64,000 nucleotides of DNA from Neopusillimonas maritima (GTDB lineage Bacteria > Pseudomonadota > Gammaproteobacteria > Burkholderiales > Burkholderiaceae_B), in the NCBI RefSeq assembly GCF_040930455.2, contig NZ_CP170494.1. One strand, given 5' to 3'. A model generated the notes under the pieces. The model did no database searches. It saw only the letters and a list, made by a program, of their open reading frames with translations, and was not told the DNA's origin. The first letter of the stretch is position 1. Every line of letters begins with the position of its first letter. The position numbers were made by a program, and so were the translations under genes. This document shows, piece by piece, positions 24,386-33,115 of this stretch.

Positions 24386-24772
24386 GTGGATCTTATCCAA
24401 CAGTTGGAGCAAGAAGAAATTGCTCGTCTTACCAATGGTGAACCCCGCCCCGAGTTTGGGCCTGGCGATACCGTTGTTGTTAACGTAAACGTGGTTGAAG
24501 GCAACCGCAAGCGTGTGCAGGCGTATGAAGGTGTTGTAATTGCACGTCGCAACCGTGGTTTGAACTCTTCGTTCATCGTTCGTAAAATTTCTTCGGGTGA
24601 AGCGGTGGAGCGTACATTCCAGCTTTACTCCCCTCAAATTGCTTCCATCGAAGTCAAGCGCCGCGGCGACGTCCGTCGTGCTAAACTTTACTACCTGCGT
24701 AACCGTTCGGGTAAATCGGCGCGTATTAAAGAAAAACTGGTTCGCAAGGCAGACAAAAAAGCAGCTGAATAA
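24386..24772 (+). CDS. rplS: 50S ribosomal protein L19
   Basis: The 128-residue L19 lies at the 30S-50S interface. Core motifs are FGPGDTVVVNVNVVEGNRKR, QAYEGVVIARRNRGLNSSF, VERTFQLYSP and RRAKLYYLRNRSGKSARIKE. An ATG at 24374 is in frame, but GGAG at 24376-24379 is placed six bases before GTG 24386, and the resulting MDLIQQLEQEE start matches L19 N-termini, so the GTG is chosen. L19 is normally the last gene of rpsP-rimM-trmD-rplS; here those three genes are not upstream. A terminator follows at 24797-24828. Confidence 0.96.
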   Translation: MDLIQQLEQEEIARLTNGEPRPEFGPGDTVVVNVNVVEGNRKRVQAYEGVVIARRNRGLNSSFIVRKISSGEAVERTFQLYSPQIASIEVKRRGDVRRAKLYYLRNRSGKSARIKEKLVRKADKKAAE

Positions 24773-24796
24773 GCACTTTTTCTGCTCCAGTTAATC

Positions 24797-24828
24797 AAAG
24801 GCACCCCGGGCGGTGCCTTTGTTTTTTT
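24797..24828 (+). terminator. Rho-independent terminator after rplS
   Basis: AAAGGCACC pairs with GGTGCCTTT around CCGGGC-type loop bases, followed by GTTTTTTT. It reaches within eight bases of the next gene's ATG. Confidence 0.88.
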
Positions 24829-24835
24829 GTGGTTT

Positions 24836-25597
24836 ATGTCGCAAAATCCTTCCATTCCTCCGTGTCGCGTACGTCCTGTTGTCAAACTTTCGTTTGACCC
24901 GCAAACTCAACCCGTGATTGCTCCCAATGTTGTTTTGAATCCTTTGCCGGACGCTGCACTACAGGCAGACTTCATTGCGCAGGCATTTAGCCGGAACATT
25001 GAGTGGCAGGTGGAACCGGTTTTTGCGAAAGATTTTTTGGTTCATCGCGACCCCGAAACCGGTTTATTGTTGCCGGATCATTCCGGTATGATTCCGGCCG
25101 CCGTTTTTTTTCCTCTCATTCAACGTGAAAACGGTTTGCATGTTTTGTTTACACGCAGAACGGACCACCTTACGTCGCACGCCGGCCAGATCTGCTTTCC
25201 CGGAGGGCGAATTGAGTTGCATGATGCTGACGTTATCGCCGCAGCGCTCAGGGAAACCCACGAAGAGGTGGGTATTGGGCCCGATCACATACAACTGATT
25301 GGAACGCAACCCGGTTTTATTACGTCTACCGGCTATACCATGCAGCCGGTTATTGGGTTGGTGAAGCCTGGCTTTGTCGTGCAGCCCGATCAATCGGAAG
25401 TTGCCGAGGTTTTTGAAGCGCCTTTGTCGTACTTAATGGATCCACGGCATCATCAGCTTCACCAGGCAACATTACCCGACGGCCGCCAGCGTTTGTATTT
25501 TTCCATGCCCTGGAACCACTATTTTATTTGGGGCGCGACGGCGGCATTGGTGCGAAATTTCTATCATTATTTGGCCGCTGCACATAAACAACTGTAA
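24836..25597 (+). CDS. Nudix hydrolase, probable CoA pyrophosphatase
   Basis: A 253-residue Nudix protein. The Nudix box runs GGRIELHDADVIAAALRE followed by THEEVGI, with the catalytic glutamates in REXXEE form. The preceding LTSHAGQICFPGG is the UPF0035 signature of CoA pyrophosphatases (NudL/PCD1), which cleave CoA to 3',5'-ADP and phosphopantetheine. About 80 N-terminal residues before the Nudix fold are less conserved. The first GTG at 24827 is inside the rplS terminator, so ATG 24836 is used. It converges on rsgA, with 19 bases between the stops. Confidence 0.85.
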   Translation: MSQNPSIPPCRVRPVVKLSFDPQTQPVIAPNVVLNPLPDAALQADFIAQAFSRNIEWQVEPVFAKDFLVHRDPETGLLLPDHSGMIPAAVFFPLIQRENGLHVLFTRRTDHLTSHAGQICFPGGRIELHDADVIAAALRETHEEVGIGPDHIQLIGTQPGFITSTGYTMQPVIGLVKPGFVVQPDQSEVAEVFEAPLSYLMDPRHHQLHQATLPDGRQRLYFSMPWNHYFIWGATAALVRNFYHYLAAAHKQL

Positions 25598-25616
25598 AGG
25601 CCGTTACCTTTGGTCG

Positions 25617-26519
25617 TTAATACCGGCCTTGCGCCTCATTCTCGGCAAGCAGTCTTACGTACAGCGCGTGCCTTGAGGGCGGAATGGCACCGCTTTTTAC
25701 CGCCTCCAGAATGGCACAGCCCGGTTCGTGGCGGTGGGAACAGTTGTAGAACCGACATTGCCCTGTGTAGGGGGCGAACTCGGCGAACCCGGCTTCTATC
25801 TCGGTATTGCTCAGGTGATACAAGCCGAAATTCTGGAAGCCGGGTGAGTCAATTAAATGTCCGCCTTGGGGTAAATCGTATAAGCGTGTGCTGGTGGTGG
25901 TGTGTTTGCCCGCATCAAGCGCAATAGAATGGGCCTGGGTTTGCGCTTTTGCATTGGGAATAAGCGTGTTCAACAAAGTTGATTTCCCCATACCGCTTTG
26001 CCCCAGTAGCAAACAGGTTTTATCGCGTAAATGCGGAAGCAAGGTTGCGTTGACCTGATCGGCGTTTAGCGCACTGAGCTCAATAACGGGTAAGTCGAAC
26101 GCTGAGAAGGCTTTAAGGCGTTCACGTGCAGTCTTTAAATTTTCTTGTATGTCGGCCTTGTTCAGAATAATAAGACAATCAATGCCGGCGGCCCGCGCGG
26201 CCACCAGGGCGCGACCCACCAGGTCGTCGGAGAAGGCGGGGGTGGTTGCTACGACGATAAGCAGCAGGTCGACGTTCGCTGCGAACTGTTTTGTGCGCAT
26301 GTCGTCTGAGCGATACAGTAAATTGCGGCGCTCAAGACGTTTGACGATCACCCCTTCTTCCTCGCCCTCCAGTTGAACGAGCACGTTGTCGCCAACGGCG
26401 GCATCGGTTTTCTTGCCTTTCGGGAAACAGGTGCGTTGGGTACCATCGGTTAGCTCAATGGTGTAATGTCGCCCGTGCGCGCTGACGACCCGGCCACAAA
26501 CTTCTTTTTCATTTCCCAT
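25617..26519 (-). CDS. rsgA: Ribosome small-subunit-dependent GTPase A
   Basis: A circularly permuted GTPase (300 residues from ATG 26519) that assists late 30S maturation. It has an N-terminal OB fold (CGRVVSAHGRHYTIEL), then G4 LNKAD, G5 SAL, G1 GQSGMGKSTLLN and G3 DSPGFQNFGL, followed by a zinc-binding C-terminus with Cys/His in GQCRFYNCSHRHEPGCA. A GTG at 26537 directly after the protease stop adds six codons and is an alternative start. It forms a minus-strand pair with the upstream Ste24-like gene. Confidence 0.95.
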   Translation of the reverse strand: MGNEKEVCGRVVSAHGRHYTIELTDGTQRTCFPKGKKTDAAVGDNVLVQLEGEEEGVIVKRLERRNLLYRSDDMRTKQFAANVDLLLIVVATTPAFSDDLVGRALVAARAAGIDCLIILNKADIQENLKTARERLKAFSAFDLPVIELSALNADQVNATLLPHLRDKTCLLLGQSGMGKSTLLNTLIPNAKAQTQAHSIALDAGKHTTTSTRLYDLPQGGHLIDSPGFQNFGLYHLSNTEIEAGFAEFAPYTGQCRFYNCSHRHEPGCAILEAVKSGAIPPSRHALYVRLLAENEAQGRY

Positions 26520-26537
26520 GGCGTTCGGTTTTCGCAC

Positions 26538-27791
26538 TTAAAGACCGTACTTCAGTTTTTGGATACGAATGGCCGCCGGAGGGTGGCTATCGTAGAAAGC
26601 GGAGTGGAGGGGGTCGGGGGTGAGCGTAGCCGCGTTATCGTCGTACAGTTTGACCAACGCCGATACCAATGCATCGGGGCTGGCTTGTTGGGCGGCGAAA
26701 TGGTCGGCCTGGAATTCGTCGCGCCGCGACAACAAACTGAATAATGGCGTAACCCAGAATGTGAAAACGGGAACAACCAGGAAAAACAGTATCAATGCCA
26801 GCGCGTCGTTTGGTCGACCCAGTTGCGGAATAACACCCAGATCGGTGTAAAACCAAACTTGTTGCGAGAGCCATCCCAATACCTGAAAGAAGATGAGGGC
26901 CAGGAGGAAACTTAGGGCCATGCGTTTAATAATATGCTTGAACTTGAAGTGTCCCAACTCATGCGCCAGTACGGCTTCGATTTCCTCGCCGGATAATTTT
27001 GAAAGCAGTGTATCGAAAAACACAATGCGACGCGATTTGCCGAAGCCGGTGAAATACGCGTTGCCGTGTGCCGAACGCTTTGATCCGTCCATGACGAACA
27101 AGCCGTTGATCGCGAAGCCGCAACGTTTCGCCAGATTATGAATACGTTCAGCCAGTTCGGGGTTGTCCAGCGGGGTGAATTTGTTGAACAGCGGTGCAAT
27201 GACGGTGGGGAATAGCCACATAATGGCCAGGTTAAAAGCCACCCAAATACCCCAGGCCCACCAATGCCAGTTGGCGCCCGCGTTACCCATAACCCAAAGG
27301 ACCAGGGCCGCCAGCGGCAGGCCCAGAATCAGGGTAACCAGTAATCCCTTCGCCAGGTCGCTGAAAAACAGGGCGGGTGTCATTCGGTTGAAGCCAAAAC
27401 GTGCTTCAAGGCGAAATTTGCGCCATAAGGAAAAGGGCAGGTTTACCACCCCCATAATTAATACCACAGAGCCGATAAGGGCCAATTGACGCACCATTTC
27501 ATTCTCGATAAGGCGGGCCAGTTCAACATCCAGGAATTGCAAGCCGCCCAATAAGGTAAGCCCTATCAGAACGGCTGCGTCCACCAGGGTTTCCATCATG
27601 CTGACTTGGATCTTGCCGTGCGTGTAGTCGGCCGCTCGTTGATGACTGCGCAGGCTGATACGGTCGGCAAATGCAGCCGGCACTTCGTTGCGATGTTGGT
27701 GAACATGGCGAATTTGGCGCCAGCCCAACCAAAGGCGCGTCACGATATCGGCAAACAGAAAGGCAACAAACAGAATGGTGAACATAGACAC
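26538..27791 (-). CDS. M48-family zinc metalloprotease, Ste24/CAAX prenyl protease-like
   Basis: A 417-residue multispanning membrane protease. The zinc motif HELGH lies in AVLAHELGHFKFKHI, with the third ligand Glu in RRDEFQADHFAA. At least five or six hydrophobic helices flank it, and the NAYFTGFGKSRRIVFFDTLL block is characteristic of Ste24/HtpX-type enzymes. Bacteria lack classical CAAX processing, so the likely role is membrane protein quality control. The start is 41 bases from the divergent orn start. The stop is immediately followed by the possible GTG of rsgA. Confidence 0.9.
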   Translation of the reverse strand: MSMFTILFVAFLFADIVTRLWLGWRQIRHVHQHRNEVPAAFADRISLRSHQRAADYTHGKIQVSMMETLVDAAVLIGLTLLGGLQFLDVELARLIENEMVRQLALIGSVVLIMGVVNLPFSLWRKFRLEARFGFNRMTPALFFSDLAKGLLVTLILGLPLAALVLWVMGNAGANWHWWAWGIWVAFNLAIMWLFPTVIAPLFNKFTPLDNPELAERIHNLAKRCGFAINGLFVMDGSKRSAHGNAYFTGFGKSRRIVFFDTLLSKLSGEEIEAVLAHELGHFKFKHIIKRMALSFLLALIFFQVLGWLSQQVWFYTDLGVIPQLGRPNDALALILFFLVVPVFTFWVTPLFSLLSRRDEFQADHFAAQQASPDALVSALVKLYDDNAATLTPDPLHSAFYDSHPPAAIRIQKLKYGL

Positions 27792-27832
27792 TGGACAGTT
27801 ATGCGAAAATTGGTGTTTTAAGGGATGATTAT

Positions 27833-28399
27833 ATGGCGGTTAATAAAGAACAACGTTTAATATGGCTCGACCTGGAAATGACGGGTCTCGATCCGGAAAA
27901 AGAGCGCATTATTGAAGCTGCGGTGGTGGTTACGGAACCCGACCTTACCCTGGTGGCGGAAGGGCCGGTTATGGTGGTCCACCAGAGCAACGAAATTCTG
28001 GATGCGATGGACAAATGGAACACATCGACCCACGGCCGTACCGGCTTGACCGACAAGGTCAAGGCCTCGACCATCACGGAACAAGAAGCTGAAGAGACCT
28101 TGTTGAAATTTTTGGCACAACACGTACCTGCCGGAAAATCACCACTGTGCGGCAACACTGTTGGCCAGGACCGCCGTTTTTTGGTCAAGTACATGCCGCG
28201 GCTGGAGGTTTTCTTCCATTACCGCAACCTCGACGTGAGTACTTTGAAGGAGCTGGCATTACGTTGGAGGCCTGAAGTGTACAAAAGTTTCGTTAAACAA
28301 AGTCGTCACGAAGCGTTGGCCGATATTTACGAGTCAATCGATGAGCTCAAACACTATCGTGAACATTTTCTTAAACTGGATACCCCTGCTGCCTCATGA
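27833..28399 (+). CDS. orn: Oligoribonuclease
   Basis: A 188-residue DEDDh 3'-5' exoribonuclease that degrades 2-5 nt RNAs and pGpG to mononucleotides, finishing RNA decay and c-di-GMP turnover. Motifs are LIWLDLEMTGLDPEKERIIE (first Asp and Glu), NTVGQDRRFL (Asp) and KQSRHEALADIYESIDEL (His, Asp). The length is normal. Its stop overlaps the next ATG (ATGA), coupling it to the paaG-like gene. The orn/Ste24 divergent arrangement is common in beta-proteobacteria. Confidence 0.97.
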   Translation: MAVNKEQRLIWLDLEMTGLDPEKERIIEAAVVVTEPDLTLVAEGPVMVVHQSNEILDAMDKWNTSTHGRTGLTDKVKASTITEQEAEETLLKFLAQHVPAGKSPLCGNTVGQDRRFLVKYMPRLEVFFHYRNLDVSTLKELALRWRPEVYKSFVKQSRHEALADIYESIDELKHYREHFLKLDTPAAS

Positions 28400-29205
28400 G
28401 TGATACAACTATTTCTCTTTCCGACAGCAGCGTGCTGTTGTCGATTCAGAACGGCATCGCGCGCATTACGCTGAATCGCCCCGACAAACTCAACAGCTTC
28501 ACGGCGCAAATGCATGAGGCTATGCGTGAAGCCATGACACACGTTGAAAAGCAAACTCCGCGGGTCTTGGTTATTACCGGCGCGGGGCGAGGTTTTTGCG
28601 CCGGGCAGGATCTATCTGCGCGTGTAGCCAAGCCCGGTCAGGCACGGGTGGACTTGGGTGAAAGTATCGAGAAGAACTACGGCCCGCTGGTTAAACGCTT
28701 GCGCGCGTTACCCATGCCGGTCGTGGTGGGCGTAAACGGGGTTGCCGCCGGTGCCGGTGCGAATCTGGCTTTGGCGGGCGATATTGTCATCGCGCGCGAA
28801 TCGGCCGGCTTCATCGAGCCGTTTTGTCGCCTGGGCTTGTTGCCCGATACGGGTGGCACTTATGCTTTACCACGCTTGGTGGGGTCGGCCCGGGCTATGG
28901 GCATGGCTTTGTTGGGCGAGAAAATAAGCGCCCGTAAAGCCGAGCAATGGGGGCTTATTTGGGAGTGCGTTGCCGACGACGCGTTCGAAGATCGCCTGAA
29001 TGAATTGGCACAACACTTTTCAACTGCGCCCACGAAGGGGTTGGCGGCGGCTAAACACGCGCTGAACCAAAGCCTGGGTCATACTCTGGCTGAACAATTG
29101 GATCTGGAGCGTGATTTAATGCGTGATTTGGGTTACAGCGACGATTACGCCGAAGGTGTTGCAGCGTTTATGGAAAAACGCACGCCGGTGTTCAAGGGGC
29201 GTTAA
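28396..29205 (+). CDS. Enoyl-CoA hydratase/isomerase, PaaG-like
   Basis: A 269-residue crotonase-fold protein. ITLNRPDKLNSF, the oxyanion-hole segments GRGFCAGQDLSA and GVAAGAGANLALAGDIV, and LGLLPDTGGTYALPRLVG are present. The Asp in PDTGG, with no Glu pair, resembles PaaG (1,2-epoxyphenylacetyl-CoA isomerase). No other phenylacetate genes are nearby, so a general fatty-acid or aromatic isomerase role is equally possible. It is coupled to orn by an ATGA overlap, and acpS starts one base after its stop. Confidence 0.85.
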   Translation: MSDTTISLSDSSVLLSIQNGIARITLNRPDKLNSFTAQMHEAMREAMTHVEKQTPRVLVITGAGRGFCAGQDLSARVAKPGQARVDLGESIEKNYGPLVKRLRALPMPVVVGVNGVAAGAGANLALAGDIVIARESAGFIEPFCRLGLLPDTGGTYALPRLVGSARAMGMALLGEKISARKAEQWGLIWECVADDAFEDRLNELAQHFSTAPTKGLAAAKHALNQSLGHTLAEQLDLERDLMRDLGYSDDYAEGVAAFMEKRTPVFKGR

Positions 29206-29206
29206 T

Positions 29207-29626
29207 ATGCTGCCGAGCATGCCGGGTGCGGTGGCTGGTATAGGTACCGATATTGCCGTTGTCAGCCGTTTCGAGGCGGCTTTCAAGCGGTTTGGCTTAC
29301 GTTTCGCCCAGCGCATTTTGGGCCCGGGCGAATTGCAGGTTTTCGAGCGTCGACGTGCGCGTGATCCGGCGCGGGGAACCCGTTATCTGGCCACGCGGTT
29401 TGCCGCCAAAGAAGCCTTCTCCAAAGCGATCGGGCTGGGTTTGCATAGCCCCATGAGCTGGACGCGTATGGAAACCCTGAACGCACCAGGCGGCAAGCCG
29501 CAAGTGAAGCTGAACGGTATATTGGCCGATTGGTACGCCGAGCGCTTTGGTGCCGCACATGTTTCCGTGAGCGATGAGAAAGACATGGTGATTGCATTTG
29601 TTTTGGTAGAGTCAAAGTCGGCCTGA
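29207..29626 (+). CDS. acpS: Holo-[acyl-carrier-protein] synthase
   Basis: A 139-residue phosphopantetheinyl transferase that activates acyl carrier protein with the 4'-phosphopantetheine arm of CoA. The magnesium-binding Asp is in GIGTDIAVVSRFE and the Glu in ATRFAAKEAFSKAIG. The C-terminus HVSVSDEKDMVIAFVLVE is typical. The longer upstream frame (from 29123) overlaps the paaG-like gene; ATG 29207 right after that gene's stop is chosen. nagZ follows 17 bases later with a strong AAGGGAG. Confidence 0.94.
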   Translation: MLPSMPGAVAGIGTDIAVVSRFEAAFKRFGLRFAQRILGPGELQVFERRRARDPARGTRYLATRFAAKEAFSKAIGLGLHSPMSWTRMETLNAPGGKPQVKLNGILADWYAERFGAAHVSVSDEKDMVIAFVLVESKSA

Positions 29627-29643
29627 GCGGCCAAGGGAGCATT

Positions 29644-30690
29644 ATGGTTGCGGTGTTGCCGCCTGGCCAGGTCATGGTCGATGTGGAAGGATTGAGTCTT
29701 GAGCCTCACGAAGCAGCGCGTTTGCGTCATCCGCATGTAGGCGGCGTTATCCTTTTTGCACGTAACTTTGAAAGTCGAACGCAACTCACGCAGTTGTGCG
29801 CCGAGATTCACGCGGTACGCGACGAACCCTTGCTTATTGCGGTCGACCACGAGGGTGGGCGTGTTCAGCGTTTCAAGTCCGATGGCTTTACGCCTCTGCC
29901 GTGTATGCGCCGCTTTGGTGAAATCTGGGAGGATGACTCTTTGGCAGCTATGCGCCTGGCGACCGAAACGGGTTATGTATTGGGTGCTGAGCTGCGTGCG
30001 TGCGGTGTTGATTTAAGTTTCACGCCGGTACTCGATCTGGATTACGGCCAGAGCTCCGTTATTGGCGATCGTGCTTTTCACCGTGAGCCCCAGGTTGTGG
30101 CTATGTTGGCACGCGCTTTGATTCAGGGGCTGATGCTGGCCGGCATGGCGGCATGCGGCAAGCATTTTCCCGGCCATGGTTATGTGGTGGCTGACTCGCA
30201 TCACGAGATTCCGGTTGACGACCGCTCGCTTGAGGAAATCATGCGTGAAGATGCCGCCCCTTATGGATGGCTGGGCGACATGGTGTTGCCTTCGGTGATG
30301 CCTGCGCATGTTATTTATCCGAAGGTGGATGCGCATCCGGCCGGATTCTCGCGTTACTGGATTCAGCATATTTTACGTGAGCAGCTCGGCTACGAAGGGG
30401 TGGTGTTTTCCGATGATTTAACCATGGAAGGCGCTTCGGTTGCGGGCGATATTCTGGCGCGTGCGCAAGCGGCGTTCGGGGCAGGATGCGATATGGTGCT
30501 GGTGTGCAATCGTCCCGATTTGGCCGACACGCTTTTACAGCAGCTTGAGCAGCCTGAAAATCATGCCGAGGCGGTTGCCCGCATTCGTCAACTAGCGCCG
30601 CGCTTTGCGTGTGCCAATTGGGATGCCTTACAACATCAGTCACGATATCAGTATGCCCGAGACCTTCAATCTGAAATCATTTCTGGCTGA
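29644..30690 (+). CDS. nagZ: Beta-N-acetylhexosaminidase
   Basis: A 348-residue cytoplasmic glycoside hydrolase family 3 enzyme removing GlcNAc from anhydromuropeptides in peptidoglycan recycling. It has DHEGGRVQRFK near the N-terminus, the family signature KHFPGHGYVVADSHHEIP with the general acid His, and the nucleophile Asp in FSDDLTMEGA. In some bacteria this activity feeds AmpC beta-lactamase induction. The 3' end overlaps the uvrC start by 38 bases. Confidence 0.95.
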   Translation: MVAVLPPGQVMVDVEGLSLEPHEAARLRHPHVGGVILFARNFESRTQLTQLCAEIHAVRDEPLLIAVDHEGGRVQRFKSDGFTPLPCMRRFGEIWEDDSLAAMRLATETGYVLGAELRACGVDLSFTPVLDLDYGQSSVIGDRAFHREPQVVAMLARALIQGLMLAGMAACGKHFPGHGYVVADSHHEIPVDDRSLEEIMREDAAPYGWLGDMVLPSVMPAHVIYPKVDAHPAGFSRYWIQHILREQLGYEGVVFSDDLTMEGASVAGDILARAQAAFGAGCDMVLVCNRPDLADTLLQQLEQPENHAEAVARIRQLAPRFACANWDALQHQSRYQYARDLQSEIISG

Positions 30691-32476
30691 TCTCCCGCAT
30701 TTGCCGGGCGTGTATCGTCATTTGGATGAAAATGACGAGGTCTTGTATGTAGGTAAGGCGCGCGATCTTAAAAAGCGGGTTTCGTCTTATTTCCAGAAGA
30801 ATCTGTCGAGCCCGCGTATCGCCCACATGGTGGCGCGGGTTAAACGGGTTGAAGTCACGGTTACGCGCACGGAAGCCGAAGCGTTGTTGTTGGAAAACAA
30901 TTTAATCAAACGTTTGCGGCCCCGCTATAACATTCTTTTTCGCGATGACAAATCGTATCCCTATTTGCAAATTACCGGGCATGAAGCGCCCCGCATTGCT
31001 TACTACAGGGGCACCACAAGCGGCAAGGGGCGGTATTTCGGGCCTTATCCGAACTCGTGGGCTGTGCGCGAGACTATCCAGATTTTGCAGCGGGTGTTCC
31101 GTTTACGCACTTGTGAAGACAGCGTGTATGCGCATCGGTCGCGCCCTTGTTTGTTGCATCAAATTGGTCGGTGTTCGGCACCGTGCGTGGGCGTGATTTC
31201 CATTAAAGACTATCAGCATGATGTTGATCGTGCGGTACGATTTCTTGATGGGCAAGCCGGTGACGTGATGCGCGACATGGAAGGGCGCATGCAAGAGGCG
31301 TCCGAGCGCCTGGCGTTTGAAGAGGCCGCCGTTTTGCGCGACCAAATGGCGGCATTGGCCAGCGTTCTGCAGCAACAAACTATGGAGAAAATCGGCGATG
31401 AGGATGCCGATATTATTGCCGTGGCCATTGCCGGAGGGCGAGTTTGCGTGAATCTGGCTATGGTGCGTGGCGGACGTCACTTAGGCGATAAAGCTTTTTT
31501 CCCAACGCACACGCAGGACGATGAGCCGGGTGAAATTTTGTCGGCATTTGTGGCGCAACATTATCTTGATAGTCCGTTACCCCCCTTGTTGATTTGTTCC
31601 CATGCGTTATCTGATAGCGATTTGGTTGCATTGCTGCAGGAGCAGTTGGGCGTGCGTACCCGAGTGCTGACACGGCCGCAAGCCACGCGTCGATCATGGT
31701 TGGAACAGGCCCAGAAGAATGCGCAAATGGCACTGGCCCGTATGCTCACGGAGTCGGGCGCTCGTGTAACACGAACCCGTGCCCTGGCTGAAGCCCTGGG
31801 GCTGGAAACCGACGAAACCGCATTGGACGCTTTGTATATTGAGTGTTTTGATATTAGTCATACTGCCGGTGAGGCCACGCAAGCGTCTTGTGTGGTGTTC
31901 AAACATCACGAAATGCAAACCTCTTTATATCGTCGCTATAACATTGCCGGAGTCGCGCCGGGCGACGACTACGCGGCAATGCGGCAGGTTTTAACGCGCC
32001 GGTTTTCACGTGTTGCCGATGGGCAGGCGCCCATGCCGTCTTTGGTACTGGTCGACGGCGGTAAAGGCCAAGTCAGCATTGCGCGACAAGTATTTGCCGA
32101 ACTCGGTCTGGATATTTCCACTTTGGTGGGCGTGGCGAAAGGTGAGGGTCGTCGTGTGGGTTTGGAAACGTTGGTTTTTGCCGACGATCGGGAACCGGTT
32201 GCATTGGGGAAAGAGTCGGCGGCGTTAATGCTTATTGCGCAGATTCGCGATGAGGCTCATCGTTTTGCGATTACCGGAATGCGGGCCCAGCGGGCCAAGG
32301 CCCGCAATGTTTCACGGTTGGAGCAAATTGAAGGTGTCGGCGCTAAACGCCGCCAGAAGTTGTTGGCGCGTTTTGGCGGGCTGTCGGGCGTGGCGGCAGC
32401 CAGCATCGACGACTTATGCCAGGTGGATGGTATTTCAGCCGAATTGGCCGAGCGCATCTATTATGCGCTGCGATAA
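30653..32476 (+). CDS. uvrC: Excinuclease ABC subunit C
   Basis: The 607-residue nuclease of nucleotide excision repair, making both incisions beside UvrB-bound lesions. The N-terminal GIY-YIG domain has GVYRHLDENDEVLYVGKARD and the metal-binding Glu in TEAEALLLENNLIK. A Cys-rich stretch (CLLHQIGRCSAPC) and the UVR motif (EERLAFEEAAVLRDQM-like, near residue 215) follow. The RNase H-like nuclease contains ECFDISHTAGE and LVDGGKGQ, and two HhH motifs close the protein (EGVGAKRRQKLLARFGG). The ATG at 30653 fits the family start; the frame upstream lies inside nagZ. Confidence 0.96.
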   Translation: MPETFNLKSFLADLPHLPGVYRHLDENDEVLYVGKARDLKKRVSSYFQKNLSSPRIAHMVARVKRVEVTVTRTEAEALLLENNLIKRLRPRYNILFRDDKSYPYLQITGHEAPRIAYYRGTTSGKGRYFGPYPNSWAVRETIQILQRVFRLRTCEDSVYAHRSRPCLLHQIGRCSAPCVGVISIKDYQHDVDRAVRFLDGQAGDVMRDMEGRMQEASERLAFEEAAVLRDQMAALASVLQQQTMEKIGDEDADIIAVAIAGGRVCVNLAMVRGGRHLGDKAFFPTHTQDDEPGEILSAFVAQHYLDSPLPPLLICSHALSDSDLVALLQEQLGVRTRVLTRPQATRRSWLEQAQKNAQMALARMLTESGARVTRTRALAEALGLETDETALDALYIECFDISHTAGEATQASCVVFKHHEMQTSLYRRYNIAGVAPGDDYAAMRQVLTRRFSRVADGQAPMPSLVLVDGGKGQVSIARQVFAELGLDISTLVGVAKGEGRRVGLETLVFADDREPVALGKESAALMLIAQIRDEAHRFAITGMRAQRAKARNVSRLEQIEGVGAKRRQKLLARFGGLSGVAAASIDDLCQVDGISAELAERIYYALR

Positions 32477-32491
32477 GTTAGTATTACGACT

Positions 32492-33067
32492 ATGCCATTG
32501 AACACACCGATGATTCTGACCTGGCTGCGGATTGCGTTGATCCCGCTGGTCGTTGCGCTGTTTTACCTTCCTGCCGGATGGTTGGGGGGAGAGGCATTGC
32601 GTGACACGCTGGCCGCCTCGGCATTTATTGTGGCGGCGTTAACCGATTGGTTCGATGGCTGGCTGGCCCGGCGGTGGAACCAAACTTCGGCGTTCGGCGC
32701 ATTTCTCGACCCGGTCGCCGATAAGCTCATGGTGTGCGCGGCTTTGCTCGTGCTGCTCGATTTGCAACGGGTTGATATTTTCATTGCGCTTATTATTATC
32801 GGCCGTGAAATCACCATTTCGGCCCTGCGTGAATGGATGGCACAAATTGGCGCCAGCGGCAGTGTGGCGGTACACTGGCTGGGTAAGTTTAAAACAGCTG
32901 CGCAAATGGTGGCGATTCCCTGTTTGTTGTATGGTCAGTCTTTGTTCGGGGTGTCATCCATGCAGGTAGGCAGTATACTGATCATAGTTGCGGCCATTCT
33001 CACCGTATGGTCGATGTTTTATTACCTGCGCCGCGCCTGGCCGCAAATCCGGGAGCGCGCTTCCTGA
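32492..33067 (+). CDS. pgsA: CDP-diacylglycerol-glycerol-3-phosphate 3-phosphatidyltransferase
   Basis: A 191-residue integral-membrane enzyme making phosphatidylglycerol phosphate. The CDP-alcohol phosphotransferase signature D-x2-DG-x2-AR-x8-G-x3-D-x3-D is complete, from DWFDGWLARR to GAFLDPVADK (residues about 51-78). Four or more hydrophobic helices are visible, from MILTWLRIALIPLVVALFYL onward. uvrC-pgsA adjacency is widely conserved. Its start is 15 bases after the uvrC stop. No tRNA gene follows it here. Confidence 0.95.
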   Translation: MPLNTPMILTWLRIALIPLVVALFYLPAGWLGGEALRDTLAASAFIVAALTDWFDGWLARRWNQTSAFGAFLDPVADKLMVCAALLVLLDLQRVDIFIALIIIGREITISALREWMAQIGASGSVAVHWLGKFKTAAQMVAIPCLLYGQSLFGVSSMQVGSILIIVAAILTVWSMFYYLRRAWPQIRERAS

Positions 33068-33115
33068 GCCTGCCAGGCATCGTTGCAGCAGGCGTTTAGC
33101 CGAATGTAGAAGATT